This document shows, piece by piece, positions 22,581 to 33,179 of a stretch of 64,000 bases of DNA. The translations under genes and the position numbers were made by a program. The DNA lies in assembly GCA_035578175.1 (NCBI GenBank), contig JAQMRL010000003.1, positions 28,208,672 through 28,272,671 on the forward strand, read 5' to 3'. Position 1 is the stretch's first letter; each line of letters begins with the position of its first letter. The notes beneath the pieces were generated by a model that saw only the letters and a program-made list of their open reading frames with translations, ran no database searches and was not told the origin of the DNA. Source of the DNA: Catonia carolina (lineage: Eukaryota; Arthropoda; Insecta; Hemiptera; Achilidae).

Positions 22581-24029
22581 TGCTGTTTGAAGCTTTAGAA
22601 AAAGTCAGATTTTCGACCTTTAAATACAGATGTTTAAAACAAAGGACCAATAAAAACAGATGTTTTTGATGTTTAATATGACTATCAACAAAGCACTGGG
22701 ACAATCCATACAAGTTTTTGGATTAAATTTGGAAAACCCATGTTCACATGAACAACTGTACGGGCCACCTCACGTGTCGAGAAACTTTCCGATTTAATCG
22801 TGTACGGAAAAACAAAAAAACTTGTACATCCAAGAGCACTTCTTTAAAAAAATGAGCACAGAATTGCTATAACGAGTTTTTTTTAATTCGATTTTTGTAG
22901 GCGTAGCAGTGCGCGCAAGGTACATCTAGCATTTTATAAATATAAAACAAAAAATTACTTTGATTTATTTCTTGGAGTTTCTAATACAAATTCAATAAAT
23001 TTAATGTCAGAGTCTAGTAGAAATTAGTAGTATTGAATGTACGCATAATGGTGTGAAATTTTAAGAATGATTTTACCTTATGAAACGCTGTTGTAGATTA
23101 TTGCTAAAACTGAAAAGAAATTCGTAAAATAATTTGTTAAGTGACACCCTGTATAAAGAAACTTCGTAACTCAATACGGTTATCTGCTGTAGAAGTAGTA
23201 TTGATTTTCTTTTTTATAATTAATACCGAATCATTTTACGAATCTAGTAAAATTGCAGGTCAAAGTTTTCAAAGAATGTTTGACATAAAAATCGGCAATA
23301 AGAAAATAAAACTAATTTTAGCTTTTATTACGTTATTAAGGACTCTTTAATTTCGATAGTCAACGAATTTCAGTGGGTCTGTTAGCGAAAATTTCGACAG
23401 AATTTATATGAATTTGAACAGAAACATCGACTAGTATTTGTTCATGTCGGCTGGTCACTATACCAAGTCACTCACCCGATCGGTGTAACTTAATAATTAA
23501 AGTAACTTTCTACCGATTCATTGGCCCAATAAAACCAGCTGAATTGCTGGGCTTTCCCATTATTTGTTACAACCTCATTCTTGTCTAAAATATTGAATAT
23601 TAATAAAGGAAAATATTTTATACCGCAGTTATTACAGAAAACGTACGTGAACAGCTTTCAAAACAAATGTCACAATTGTGTAGAGGGCATTATTAAAACA
23701 CTTACATTGCCATTACTACGAGGTTAAATTGTGATTACAATTGGTGAGGGTTTCTGAATAATTACACCCAATTATGGAAAAACCGGAACGTGCGTAAAGA
23801 ACACTAATTCAGCGTAACAACTTTATATTTCAAAACTTAAAAGATTCAAAAAATATATTTTCTGCCAAAATTAAAATACGGCAAAGCTTTAATTACGAAT
23901 TCGTTTTAAAACTTAACTTAGAGTTAATGTTTCTAAACAATTTTTTTACCCAAAATTTTTATTAAGGTGAAAAATATTCTGATCATGTAATTCAACATTC
24001 AAAATTTTCATGTACTCGCGTTATTTAAA
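22581..24029. other. AT-rich DNA, nothing recognised
   Basis: 22905-22930 contains a GCGTAGCAGTGCGCGCAAGG motif of the kind often seen at DNA-transposon ends, with no partner found. The 69-codon frame at 23141 has no known domain. Confidence 0.45.
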
Positions 24030-24790
24030 TGTTTTACAAACTGGAAGTTCTATTCCCACAACAACATTATTTTATTTTAAAACCTTATTTGAGAAACAAA
24101 ATCTTTCTGGCCAAGTACAACGATGAATCTTCAGATTTTAACAACATAATAGAATCAGGAGTTCCACAAGGATCTATTCTTGCATCGTAGTTGTATTCTA
24201 TTTACACATCTGATTTTACCTGAAACTGAAAATGTAACTACAGTTACTTTTTCGGATAATACTACTATTTTAGGCTTATCCTGTCAGAGTATTTCAATAT
24301 TTACAAGAAACAATGAATAACATTTAAAACTGGCAAAGACAGTAGAGAAGAACTAAGGCAAATCCAACTAACATAACGTCACCTTAGCTAGTAACAACTA
24401 ACGTAACATCATGTTACGTTTAGTATGTGCAAGAACTGTCCAAACGACAGTCTTGAAAATATCAACCTTCCACAAGTTTACCAAGTCAAGTATTTCGGTA
24501 TGGATAACCGACTAAGAAAGTTACTGGTAACGCGTTATAAGTTGACGATTGCTCCTTTTGTGCAGAGGACAGAATACTATCCATCCTAGTAACATCAGCC
24601 AACATGAAAACTAAAGTAACATGAGAAGCATCAAGCGTGTAACTCAAAAAGTAACTCACGGACTAATTAGTCTATCACTACAAATGTCAATGTGGAGTAA
24701 TTCAGTTTGTGATGATAACTAATAAAGAATACTAAATGTAGCTTAGGCCAAGTTGTATGGCTTCTTTAGAATGAAAGTTTTTTAAGGATC
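24030..24790 (+). pseudogene. Jockey-type LINE RT, degenerate
   Basis: Around 24075-24180 one frame reads YFILKPYLRNKIFLAKYNDE then NNIIESGVPQGSILAS and a stop; SGVPQGS is the diagnostic RT block before the catalytic YADD. It continues LYSIYTSDLPETENVTTV and TFSDNTTIL at ~24250, where the catalytic FADD has become FSDN. After frameshifts, 24450-24520 reads VYQVKYFGMDNRLRK, the VKYLGMxLDxRLTW block. No intact ORF remains, and the active-site change alone would inactivate it. Both N- and C-terminal parts are missing or unrecognisable. Confidence 0.75.
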
Positions 24791-25403
24791 CATAAATAAA
24801 ACAATGGGAAGTTTATAAAACGACATAGTTGTAAACAAACACAAATCAATGTAAGAGTAATAACTACAACATGATGTCATGGTTAGAACTATTGCTATGA
24901 TGATGTGTTTAGTTAGAAAAGCAAACACAGTAGCACTTCCATCCCCACCCCTCCCCACCCGCCACCCAACTCTTACATTCGCTGACGATCTTCAACTTAA
25001 AGCGCGTTACCAGTAAACGAAACAAAGAAGAGAGAAGAACTTAACATTAAACTCACGAGAATTTAGTGGCTGATAAGAAGGAATTAACCTTTAACGGTTG
25101 AGAAAAAATTGCTGGTGTACAATTCCCCAAGGAGGCGGCCAACAATTGTTTTATAATATAACCGTTTATGTAAAAACATTTCTTTTGCTTACCAGCTGGA
25201 TTTATATGAATAGGGTTTATGTCGATAGGATCCTTAAGAGGTTCGTATTTTGGGTTTATTTCAACCTCTTTCTGATGGTTAAAAGTTTTTTTCAAAGAAA
25301 CATTTGTGTTTACATCCCGACGCATAGAAGAACATGCTGTAATAGATCGATGAAGGTTGAAATTTGAGAAGAATATTGATTTGCAATTTCGGTATTTTTC
25401 TTC
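24791..25403. other. Unassigned DNA with two overlapping ORFs
   Basis: Open frames of 90 codons (minus, 25325-25053) and 89 codons (plus, 25098-25367) overlap on opposite strands. Neither shows a motif I recognise. 24940-24966 is a C-rich CCCACCCCTCC tract. Confidence 0.4.
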
Positions 25404-25793
25404 TTGTTTATTTCATCAGCCGAAAGGCTGGTTTGAACCTGTAGAGTTTTTATTTAGTAAAACAACGAGTCAGGTGGTTTACCATGCCTTCCTCACTGAG
25501 TGGAAAAGTACGCTTGTCAGTATGCCGGGCCCTCTGAAAAGCACATATTTTCCACTCTGCTAATGACACCTTCACTTCAATCACTACAGGGTCTGGCTGT
25601 ATAATTAAATTCATTATTTTCAGAGGAGATAACTCTGATTAGTGTCTTTTACACCTCTACCTCTTCTGTTCTTAAATAACTCTGTCATTTAATTGGCTGA
25701 CCATGTGATAAGAAACCGAACTATTTTTATTAGCCCTGCAATGAACAGATCGAGTGTAAATAATTTAACACTCTACCTGTCTGTTATGGGCAG
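25404..25793 (-). mobile_element. SINE-A copy
   Basis: Full-length member of the ~400-bp family defined by fixed ends: 5' CTGCCCATAACAGACAGG (here at right) and 3' AACCAGCC(TTT)..GGCTGATG (at left). It includes the GAGTGT...ACACTC hairpin of the head and the TACTTAGTAAAAC core (mutated to ATTTAGTAAAAC). Flanks may hold an imperfect ATTTTTCTT-type duplication. The tail is short in this copy. Confidence 0.8.
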
Positions 25794-26302
25794 ACATTTT
25801 TTTCTTAGAACGTTTATTTAATGGCATAATCTTTTATGTAACATTAAATGCAACATAACACGTTGAGATTACGCATGAAAAAATTATAGCCCATTGGTTT
25901 AATTAATAAAATACAATACAAAAAATTATACTGTTCATAAAGTATTTACAATAAATTAAAACTTCTTTAAATAATAAATAAATTAATAATAATAATAATG
26001 TTTATAAATAGCAAATGTTCATTCTATTGTTTTCGACATTCACACACAAACACGCGAATATTTACAAAATGCTATCACCGTATTTTTTTACAAATTAAAA
26101 TATTACTCCATCAGAATCGCCCTGGTAGAATCAGTACGTTAGCACGTTTCAGCCGATTCACATTGTTACTGTTGTCCGACACATTTAACGCTAAATGGTT
26201 TACCTGGTAATTAAGTCGGTTGGTGTAATTATCTACAATTGTAACTACTTATAATTTAACGAACCGTTTGCACATCCAAATATCGATGTATGCCAACAGT
26301 GA

Positions 26303-26912
26303 CGGATTTATAAATTTTTTGCCCCTAGGCACTATTCTGACTGCCGCCCTTTTGAAACATGCCACATCTGTGCCAAATTTATTACTCAATTTAAAAAAAA
26401 GTAAATCTAACGAGTTCATAAACGGGTGTTGATAAAATCACCAAAAGATCCTTAATTAGATTTTAATCACATTTTAAAAGGTTTATACTATAACAAACTA
26501 AAAATACAGGTGTTCATAAAAACACCTAGAGTAACTTACTCAGACATTTTATTACATTTGAAACGTTTACTTTTACAAACTAAAAATACAGGTGTTTATA
26601 AAAACACCGAGAGTTATTTTCTAAGACTTAAATTATATTTTAAAAGGTCTTTATTTTTACAAACCAAACAACAAAGTATTATTGAAATATTAGATTAAAA
26701 TCTGCACTTATGAACGGAAAGGTTAGAAAAATGAATTGCTTTAATTATGTTATTGGCTTACCAGCAAGATTGTAAAGCAAGCACCCTTATACTACCGGTA
26801 TCAGTCACCGCCGCCCGTAACCTAACCTAACCTGTCCAGGTCGTGCCGCCCCTGAGGCGTACCGCCCCTAGGCACTGGCCTAGTGTGCCTAGTGGGAAAT
26901 CCGTCACTTGCA
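26303..26912. mobile_element. hAT-like non-autonomous element in a LINE
   Basis: Ends are inverted: left CAGTGACGGATTTATAAATT, right (reverse complement) CAAGTGACGGATTTCCCAC. CAGTG(G/A)CGGAT is a typical hAT terminus, and both subterminal regions carry GCCCCTAGGCAC-type motifs, also common in such elements. The interior (610 bp) has no transposase and holds a three-unit tandem array. The target duplication is not clear, partly because the host LINE copy is itself mutated at the junction. Confidence 0.7.
26425..26690 (+). repeat. Three-unit ~83-bp tandem repeat inside the hAT-like element
   Basis: A hairpin GGTGTT..ATAAAA.CACC recurs at 26425, 26509 and 26591 (spacing 84 and 82). Each is followed by an ACTT/AAAAGG..TTTATA..TACAAAC stretch. 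The 62-codon open frame here translates the array. Confidence 0.75.
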
Positions 26913-26975
26913 GAGTTGGTAATATGCCAAGGCGCATTCAATATTGTTCGCAGAAATTTTGATTTAAACCATTAC

Positions 26976-27619
26976 AAAATTTAAAATGTACTACAGTTTT
27001 AAGGTGCAAATAGCCTAACAATCTAAATTCCTGATTCTTATAATTTCCAGTATATGGTAAAAACCCAACAAAGCGTATGAAGGAAAACCCCATAGTTTGA
27101 ATTAGTTCCATTAGCACAGTAATTAGACAGTAGGTTAAAAAAGTATAGCCAACTGTCAATCATCTGGTTAGTTCATCTTTTATGTAATCTTTTATGACGG
27201 GTGTGTTTCCACCTCTGTGTTTTACAGTCTTTCTTTCACCTGCCATCTTTCAGCCATTCGTCGGGTTGGTTCTGCTTCCTTTTAGCGCTTCAGATTGCTT
27301 AAACGGTTTAGTAGGACTAGAGGCTGGTCAACAAGAGGTTTCAAAGTTTCGAGAGGTGTCGGTTAGGACAGTTCCATTTGGAATTCAGTTACGAGGAGGT
27401 TGTTCAAAAAGTTGAAAATAACAGCTACAAGGCGAAAAGAACAAGAGGAAGAACAAATAAATACTAATTTGAAGGGATTTAATTATAAAATTTAATTTTG
27501 TCGATCACAAGAGTAAGCTCTTTATTAGTAAGCTTGTTTTTTCAGTCAAAGCGCGAGATTAAAGGTTGTCTATGTTAATTTTTCTCTAGAAAAGTTAGGA
27601 TTGGTTCAGAAAATAAGAC
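26976..27619. other. Unassigned DNA
   Basis: Open frames of 73 codons (minus 27159-26938; plus 27194-27415) show no recognised domain. The plus one begins MTGVFPPLCFTVFLSP, hydrophobic by composition only. Confidence 0.45.
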
Positions 27620-27709
27620 AGTAAAAACATCGTTTCATGAGACGATGCGTCTCATGGCTGGCGGCAATTTTTAAACCGCCTTACCTGTGACTTATGCCAA
27701 AAACATTTA

Positions 27710-28513
27710 GTCCGATTCACGAAGGAAAACACCTGTCTGTAAACAGCAATATTTTTTGAACCATTGTATGTAAAAACAATTGCGGTACATCAAATTTAAG
27801 CTTTTTTTATTGTTGGTTACAGTATTAAATTTACGTATAATACTTTTTAGCCCTATACATTTTAAAGTACGCGTAAAAAAGCAAAAAAAATTGAAGTTGG
27901 GTATACTGGTAAAGTGGTTAAAAACAGCGTACTTTTTATGCGTAATTCGTTATACACACTATTCATTTCCGAAAATGTTAATGTATATCCTTTATAACCA
28001 TCAATAACTGCCCATGACGGACAGGTGGAGTGTCAAATTATTTACACTCAATCTGTTCGTTGCAGGGCTAAAATAAATAGTTCTGTTTCTTATCACATGG
28101 TCAGCCAATTAAATGACTGAATAATTTAAGAACAGAAGAGGTAGAGGTGCAAAAGACACTAATCAGAGTTATCTCCTCTGAAAGTAATGAATTTCATTAT
28201 ACAGCCAGACCCTGTGGTGAATGAAGTGAAGGTGTCGTTTGCAGAGTGGAAAATATGTGCTTTTCAGAGGGCCCGGCATGCTGATAAGCGTACTTTTCCA
28301 CTCAGTGAGGAAGGCAACGGTAAACCACCTCGCTCCTTGTTTTACTTAGTAAAACCTCTACAGGTTCAAACCAGCCTTTTGGCTGATGACCTAAACAACA
28401 ACACAACCATCAATAAAACAAGATTTATTTTTATGTGTCGTAACTGTTTTTACATACAACTATTCAAAAAATATTACTGTTTACAGACAGGTGTTTTCTT
28501 TCGTGAATCGGAC
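27710..28513. mobile_element. MITE with ~100-bp TIRs (395 bp without its SINE)
   Basis: The left arm GTCCGATTCACGAAGGAAAA continues as an inverse of the right arm ...TTTTCTTTCGTGAATCGGAC for about 100 bp, including ACACCTGTCTGTAAACAG and TTTTACATACAA. A TA dinucleotide flanks each end (27708-27709, 28514-28515), as expected of Tc1/mariner-type insertion. The other copy of the host repeat (61601) lacks this insert, giving an approximate empty site. A SINE-A copy sits inside it. No coding capacity; the 75-codon frame at 27780 lies across the left arm and means nothing. Confidence 0.8.
28008..28404 (+). mobile_element. SINE-A, best-preserved copy with 12-bp TSD
   Basis: Reference copy of the family. 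It is flanked by perfect AACCATCAATAA repeats (27996-28007 and 28405-28416), showing target-primed insertion. The 5' head can fold as nested helices: GCCC/GGGC, a stem with TCTGTT, and GAGTGT/ACACTC. The body includes GAGAGG..GGTAGAGGTG, AGTTATCTCCTCTGAAAG and a 3' half ending AAACCAGCCTTTTGGCTGATG plus a CAA-rich tail. A 121-codon open frame (28187-28552) starts in the element and continues into the host MITE. Its first ~70 codons are also open in the copy at 35470. A B-box-like GGTTCAAACC lies near the 3' end, an unusual place, so a pol III origin is unproven. Confidence 0.88.
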
Positions 28514-28890
28514 TATAGTGATTTCTTTATCTACTTAAGAGGAATCGAATGACACTATTTTTGTTTCCAAATTCCGACTTTAATTTCCTTACTTCCGGTT
28601 TTGGATTACTTCCAGTCAAAACCAGAACTTCAAATTAAATTCAGGTTCACTAACTTTTTGTGAAGATTACGAATCCGTAAACCGTTTGTTGCTATCTCTC
28701 GTAAATTCTGACTTTGATTTTTTACTTCCGGTTTTGGGCCACTTTAGGTCAAAACCGGACTTTAAACCCAATTTAAGCCCACAAATTGTTTGTAATTATA
28801 AATCCGAAAACCGTTTATTGTTATCTTATTTAGTTTCTGACATCTCGTTGTGACGGACGAACAAAGGAAAATTATAGATGATCATTTTAA

Positions 28891-29363
28891 AAATTTCCAC
28901 CAAAAAAAATCGTTTATTACTTTTGGTTAAATCGAAGAAACAAAGTTTTAATTTATTATTTTAGTTTAAATATCTTTCTCTATTGATAGAGCCATCACCT
29001 AACCGTATATTAATTTTATAATTAAAGCTTTTGTAAACCGGACAATTTGCGATGGTGCGAGATGTTGAATATCATGTTAATATTAATTAACATAACATAT
29101 TATTAATTATTATTATTAATAATATTAATTAATATTATATTAGTTAATAATATTATATAATATTTATATTATGTTAATATTAATATGGCTGTGCACCATA
29201 ATCGAACCCGTTGGTTCAAATCTGCTTCAGTATTGATTTTTACAACAATAGTTTGTTTTCAATCGAAAGTGATTTTTAAAGTGTACCTATTTAAAGTAAT
29301 TTTTAAATGAAAACTACATGATATACGAAATCTGAATAGATCTGCGTAGGCTATATTGTATTC
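28891..29363. other. AT-rich DNA with ATTAATATT palindromic tract
   Basis: 29066-29190 is almost pure A/T built from TTAATATTA-type words that can cross-pair in many registers. Otherwise nothing was recognised. Confidence 0.5.
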
Positions 29364-30312
29364 TTTTTTACTTTCTCTTGCCTATATGAATATATAAGAA
29401 AGAAAGTATTGTTTTCATGTCAATTTTTGGAAATTGAGTTTTCACCGGATCTACACGTTTTCAGACCCCCTGAACCCGAAAAACATTTTTTGCAATTGGT
29501 CTGAGTATGTGTATGTGTGTGTGTGTGTGTGTGTGTGTCTTATGAACGGAATATTGTACAAACTTGAAACTTGAAATTTAAGTTAGTTACTACTACTGGA
29601 CCCGACAAAAACATTTTCATCAAAATCGGTCAACCGGAAGTAGTAGTTTATTCGTGTCATTTTTAACTTATTTGCAATTTTCTCTTAAACGGCTTCTATG
29701 ATATTTTTTTAAAACTCATCTCATATACTACATTGTTTATGCTCTACAAGATAGGGTAGGCGCCATGTCTGCTGAAATTCTTGGAAAGGCTGTTTCCTCG
29801 TTAACAAATTGTTTTTTTAAGATTGGGGCTTTAATATGCATTTTAAAGTAAAAATGTATATAATAAAAGTTGTAGAGAATTTAAAATTCCAACAATTTCC
29901 ATTCTAACATTTTTCTGTATAACGCTTAGATTAGCGGTAGTTAGCGAATTTCTGGTTTTTTCACGAAATGTGTAAAAAATTGATTTTTTTAAGATTTCAA
30001 CCTTAGTATGCATTTTATGACAAAAGTATATATAATCAAATTTAAAGAAAATTAAGAGATCTACAACTCTTATCCAGAGCATTTTTCTCTACAGAGCCTA
30101 GTTTAGTGAGAAACAGTGATTTTCCGTATTTTTAAGCCAAACTGAAATTGATTTTAATTTTGCGTCTTTCACTCATGATTAAAATTAGGTTCTGTTTTTT
30201 TAACTTTGTTTGTTTGTTTATTTCTAATGTTTTATTACTAATTTTTGGTTATATTGTTAATCATTGGCATTGGCAAAAAATATTGTGTGAGTGTTTCACG
30301 CCAGATTTTTTA
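29364..30312 (+). mobile_element. HINE/DINE-like element, full length
   Basis: Complete copy in the plus orientation. The 5' end is TTTTTACTTTCTCTTGCC, then TATATGAATATATAAG and GAGTTTTCACCGGATC. A GT microsatellite (29507-29538) follows, then TCAAAATCGGTCAACCGGAAG and two internal blocks with the GCGGTAGTTAGCGAA region between them. The 3' end has GGTTTTAATTTT-like sequence, a mutated subterminal motif (GGCAAAAAATATT) and the hairpin GTGTGAGTGTTTCACGCC followed by a T-tract. Small open frames across it have no meaning. Confidence 0.8.
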
Positions 30313-32257
30313 ATATTTTATAGATTAATCTTGACCCACTTGTAAATCGTTCCTTCGTTACAAGTAATGGCACATTGAACTAATTATACAATCTGGTGTA
30401 TTACAATAAATAAAATTTTTGATATTTTGATAAGATTTACAAATGTTTTATGTAGAAGATATCAGAGGATGTGATTTAGAAGGCAAAATAGTAGGCTTAT
30501 TCTGGTGGTGGTAGGCCTATTTTCTCATTGGAATTGTAAATGAGGCAGCTCTGATGTCGCTATAAATTGTCTAATTGAGTGTTGTGGGTTTGAGAAGGGG
30601 AAATAATTAGACTTAATAAGGGAGAGAAAGAATGAGATAGGCTTATATATTTCTCTTGCTCTAGTTGCTCTACTAACTCCGCCCTACGTGCTCCAATTCA
30701 CAAACAATGGGTGAATGAACGAACCCTGTAAGTTACCTGCAGAGCTTTTATATTACAACTGTTTTGTATTATTGTTTATATTGTTGTATTGTACATTAAG
30801 ATTTGCTAAATTATCTTAGTAAATTTAATTAATTAAATTTATCCCCATACTTAAAATAAATTCTTTTATAAAATGACTAAAACATATTATTTATGGCTAT
30901 ATACCACTTTATCATATAAAGGTTTCCTTTGCATAATTTTAATCCCTTTAACCGTTCCCTTTTTGCGTGCCTTTTCTAAGCTATTTAGTTTTTTTGTGTG
31001 TTAGTTCTTTTATTTTAAATATATCTCGTTTTTCGTTACTTCGGATGGGAAATAGTTAGTTTTCATTTAAACCAACTAAGAATAAAATAATTTTTAAAGA
31101 ATTCTTCTTCAATTTTTCTCTTTCTTGTTAGTCTACAGTGTGAAATTACTGAAGTCGTATAAAAACTTTAAAAATAACCTTCATTTTTCGTAAACTACAA
31201 CTCTAGTTATGAGTATTTGTGTAACTTAAAATCAATATAAAAAAGAATTAAACATAACCAGTCATTCATGTGAATTATTTCAAAGCATATAGTATTAAAT
31301 TTAAAAAATTAAGAAACTATAAATTTGCTTCAAACCGTTAACTAAATAGGTAGCTACTTAACTTATTGGATAAAAGAAGAAACTTATCCGACCAAACCTT
31401 TCAGTTTGTTAGTTTTAAGTTGGTGCAGTTGAAATTTCAACTGGTACGTCGTTGTTTGGTAACTGGTCAAGTGACCTACTTGACAACTATTCACTAAGGA
31501 ATACCATTGGGTATCCTCTCTTCAACTAAAATGCAATTCAACTTCAACTATACAAAATTCAGTTTCTTCAAAAAAAAGTTCAAATAGTTCTTTACTCGAT
31601 TTCCAACAGTCTAATACAAGGGAAAATAAAATACGTTGTAGTGAACGGTGATTTTTCTAGTCGTTATACAAGAAGGAATGAGTGCACTCTTAAATAGAAA
31701 TACTTTGATAAAATCTTTATTGCACTACCAGGTGTTCCGACTTAACGGTCAACCCTCCGGTGAAAATCGCTTCTCATTTCTTATCTTAAGCATATTAATG
31801 TTAATAAGAAGTAAGCTTTACTGCATAACGAGATCAAATTAGTTATTATAAGAAAGTTAATTTTAAGTTAGTATAATTAGACGTTATTTATAGTTGCATA
31901 TTCTTTGCAAATGTTTTTTTGAATTAACTTCACTATTTTTAATACCATTAAACTTACCGATCTACTTCTTCCTAACTAAGTTGTATGAGTTTTCGATATT
32001 ACCATACGTAGTATGGTTCTTTTAAGGTATTACCTTATTTTAACTTAACTGCTAAACGATATAAACTCTTGATTTCTTTTTAAAATACAAAGCTGATGGG
32101 TTGCAAGGGTACTGATCATCTCAGAAGAAAAATAGTTTTGAATGACAAGACATTAAATTGGATAAATTTTAAAGACTAATTTACACTTCTGGGGAAACGG
32201 TAGCTGGTAAATTACGGAAGGAGACATTTAAAAAAATGTTTTCACCTTTGTTTTGTC
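30313..32257. other. AT-rich DNA, nothing recognised
   Basis: 30480-30660 is slightly G-richer (GGTGGTGGTAGGCC...). 31380-31560 repeats GTTGAA/CAACT words weakly. No domain or shared repeat was found. Confidence 0.5.
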
Positions 32258-32570
32258 AGTTTTATTGTATGGTTCAGAGTGTTGCATCCTGACTGCTCAG
32301 CAGATATCAAGAATAGAGGTTGCTGAGATGAGAATGTTAAGATCTACAGCAGGGTATCGTTTACTAGACCATAAAAAATTAAGATATTAAACGAATTTGA
32401 TGTTCCAGGGGTTATAACAACTATTCGAAAATACAGGCAAGAGTGGTATAGTTGCGGATGCTAGATGATCACTCCTCAGGTGTTTACTTACAAGCCAACT
32501 GGACAACGTAGTATTGGACGGCCTCAGAAGAGATGGGCATCCCAACTTCTCCACGAAATAGTAAATACTA
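32258..32570 (+). pseudogene. LINE ORF2 C-terminal remnant
   Basis: The plus strand reads VLYGSECCILTAQQISRIEV then AEMRMLRSTAGYRL, matching the YGSETWxLTxxxxxRIxxxEMRxLRxxxG block that follows the RT domain in insect LINEs. After a frameshift the region near 32450-32560 carries VFTYKPTGQRSIGRPQKRWA, the C-terminal GxRxxGRPxxRW element. The part between is too mutated to read through. The 118-codon frame starting at 32465 includes this tail and then leaves the element. Confidence 0.75.
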
Positions 32571-32986
32571 AGTTGAACAGACTAGGAGGCCTAATCCGTA
32601 TTGTTTATGATGACCATAAAATAGGCTCAGAAAAAACCGCCTCAATCATATTTTCAACATTTTTTACGAAAACATTTTTATCCCCAGAATATGCGGTAAA
32701 CAGCAGCCGAACGCCGACTGTAAAACTCTCTTCACTCCTACTTCCATCGCTCAGCCATTTATTTACAAAAAATATCCAAAGAATTAATGAAGATTTACAG
32801 GAATACAAGCTTTATTTTTAAAAAGTTCACAAAAATTCCTATTATTTTGCTTAAGTTTATATGGTTCAAAATTTGTTGTTACCCTAATATAAAATAAATA
32901 AAAAAATTCAGATTGACTGTAATACGAGGTAAGGCTATTAAATAACGAGACTGACGTAAAAACATGTATTTTTATTTTATACTTAA

Positions 32987-33179
32987 TCACTTATTGTCAC
33001 CTTCAATATGGACCCCTTCTCTATCCCTAGAACGCTCCATGCGAATTTTAAATTTTTGGACACAGTGCTGGAAGTCATATTCTGTCAGCTCCTTCAGAAT
33101 ATGTGCCGCTTTCTCTTTTACAGCTTCCACAGACTCAAATCTAGTCCCTTTTAATGCAAATTTCACCTTAAGAAACAGG
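32987..33179 (-). pseudogene. mariner transposase C-terminus (left arm)
   Basis: Reads LFLKVKFALKGTRFESVEAV, KEKAAHILKELTEYDFQHC, RMERSRDREGVHIEGDN to the usual end of mariner transposases, without frameshift. It lacks all three catalytic aspartates because the copy starts after the DLAPCDF motif. The 96-codon open frame continues rightward past the junction, but that part is the antisense of the other arm and is not transposase. Confidence 0.85.

Larger units (their letters stand above)
25872..26975 (-). pseudogene. Jockey-type LINE 3' end, split by an hAT-like insertion
   Basis: Shares the 3' UTR and C-terminal coding segment of the 44224 LINE. From left: CATGAAAAAATTATAGCCCA...TTATACTGTTC (UTR), then AGAATCGCCCTGG and the inverse of the RLxxVNHLALNLLDN region to about 26302. 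An unrelated TIR element interrupts at 26303-26912. After it, 26916-26975 resumes with GGTAATATGCCAAGGCGCATTCA, the inverse of the RTILNAPWYITN region. No frame is intact. It is a 5'-truncated LINE that later received a DNA transposon. Confidence 0.75.
27620..28890 (+). repeat. Repeat F copy 1, interrupted by a MITE
   Basis: Paralogue of the reverse complement of 61601-62080. It starts near a hairpin CATGAGACG-ATG-CGTCTCATG (27636-27656), passes CTTATG..AAAAAC.TT, is broken by the MITE at 27710-28513, and resumes TAGTGATTTC..AAGAGGAATCGAATGACACTA. It then contains two diverged ~125-bp tandem units, each with TTACTTCCGGTTTTGG and AAACCGTTTGTT, and ends with GTGACGGACGAAC.AAAGGAAAAT. Probably a DNA element, class unknown. 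Confidence 0.75.

Noticed and set aside
25053..25367. Two ~90-codon genes on opposite strands
   Set aside because: They overlap almost completely, share no known motif, and sit among transposon remnants; kept only as unassigned DNA.
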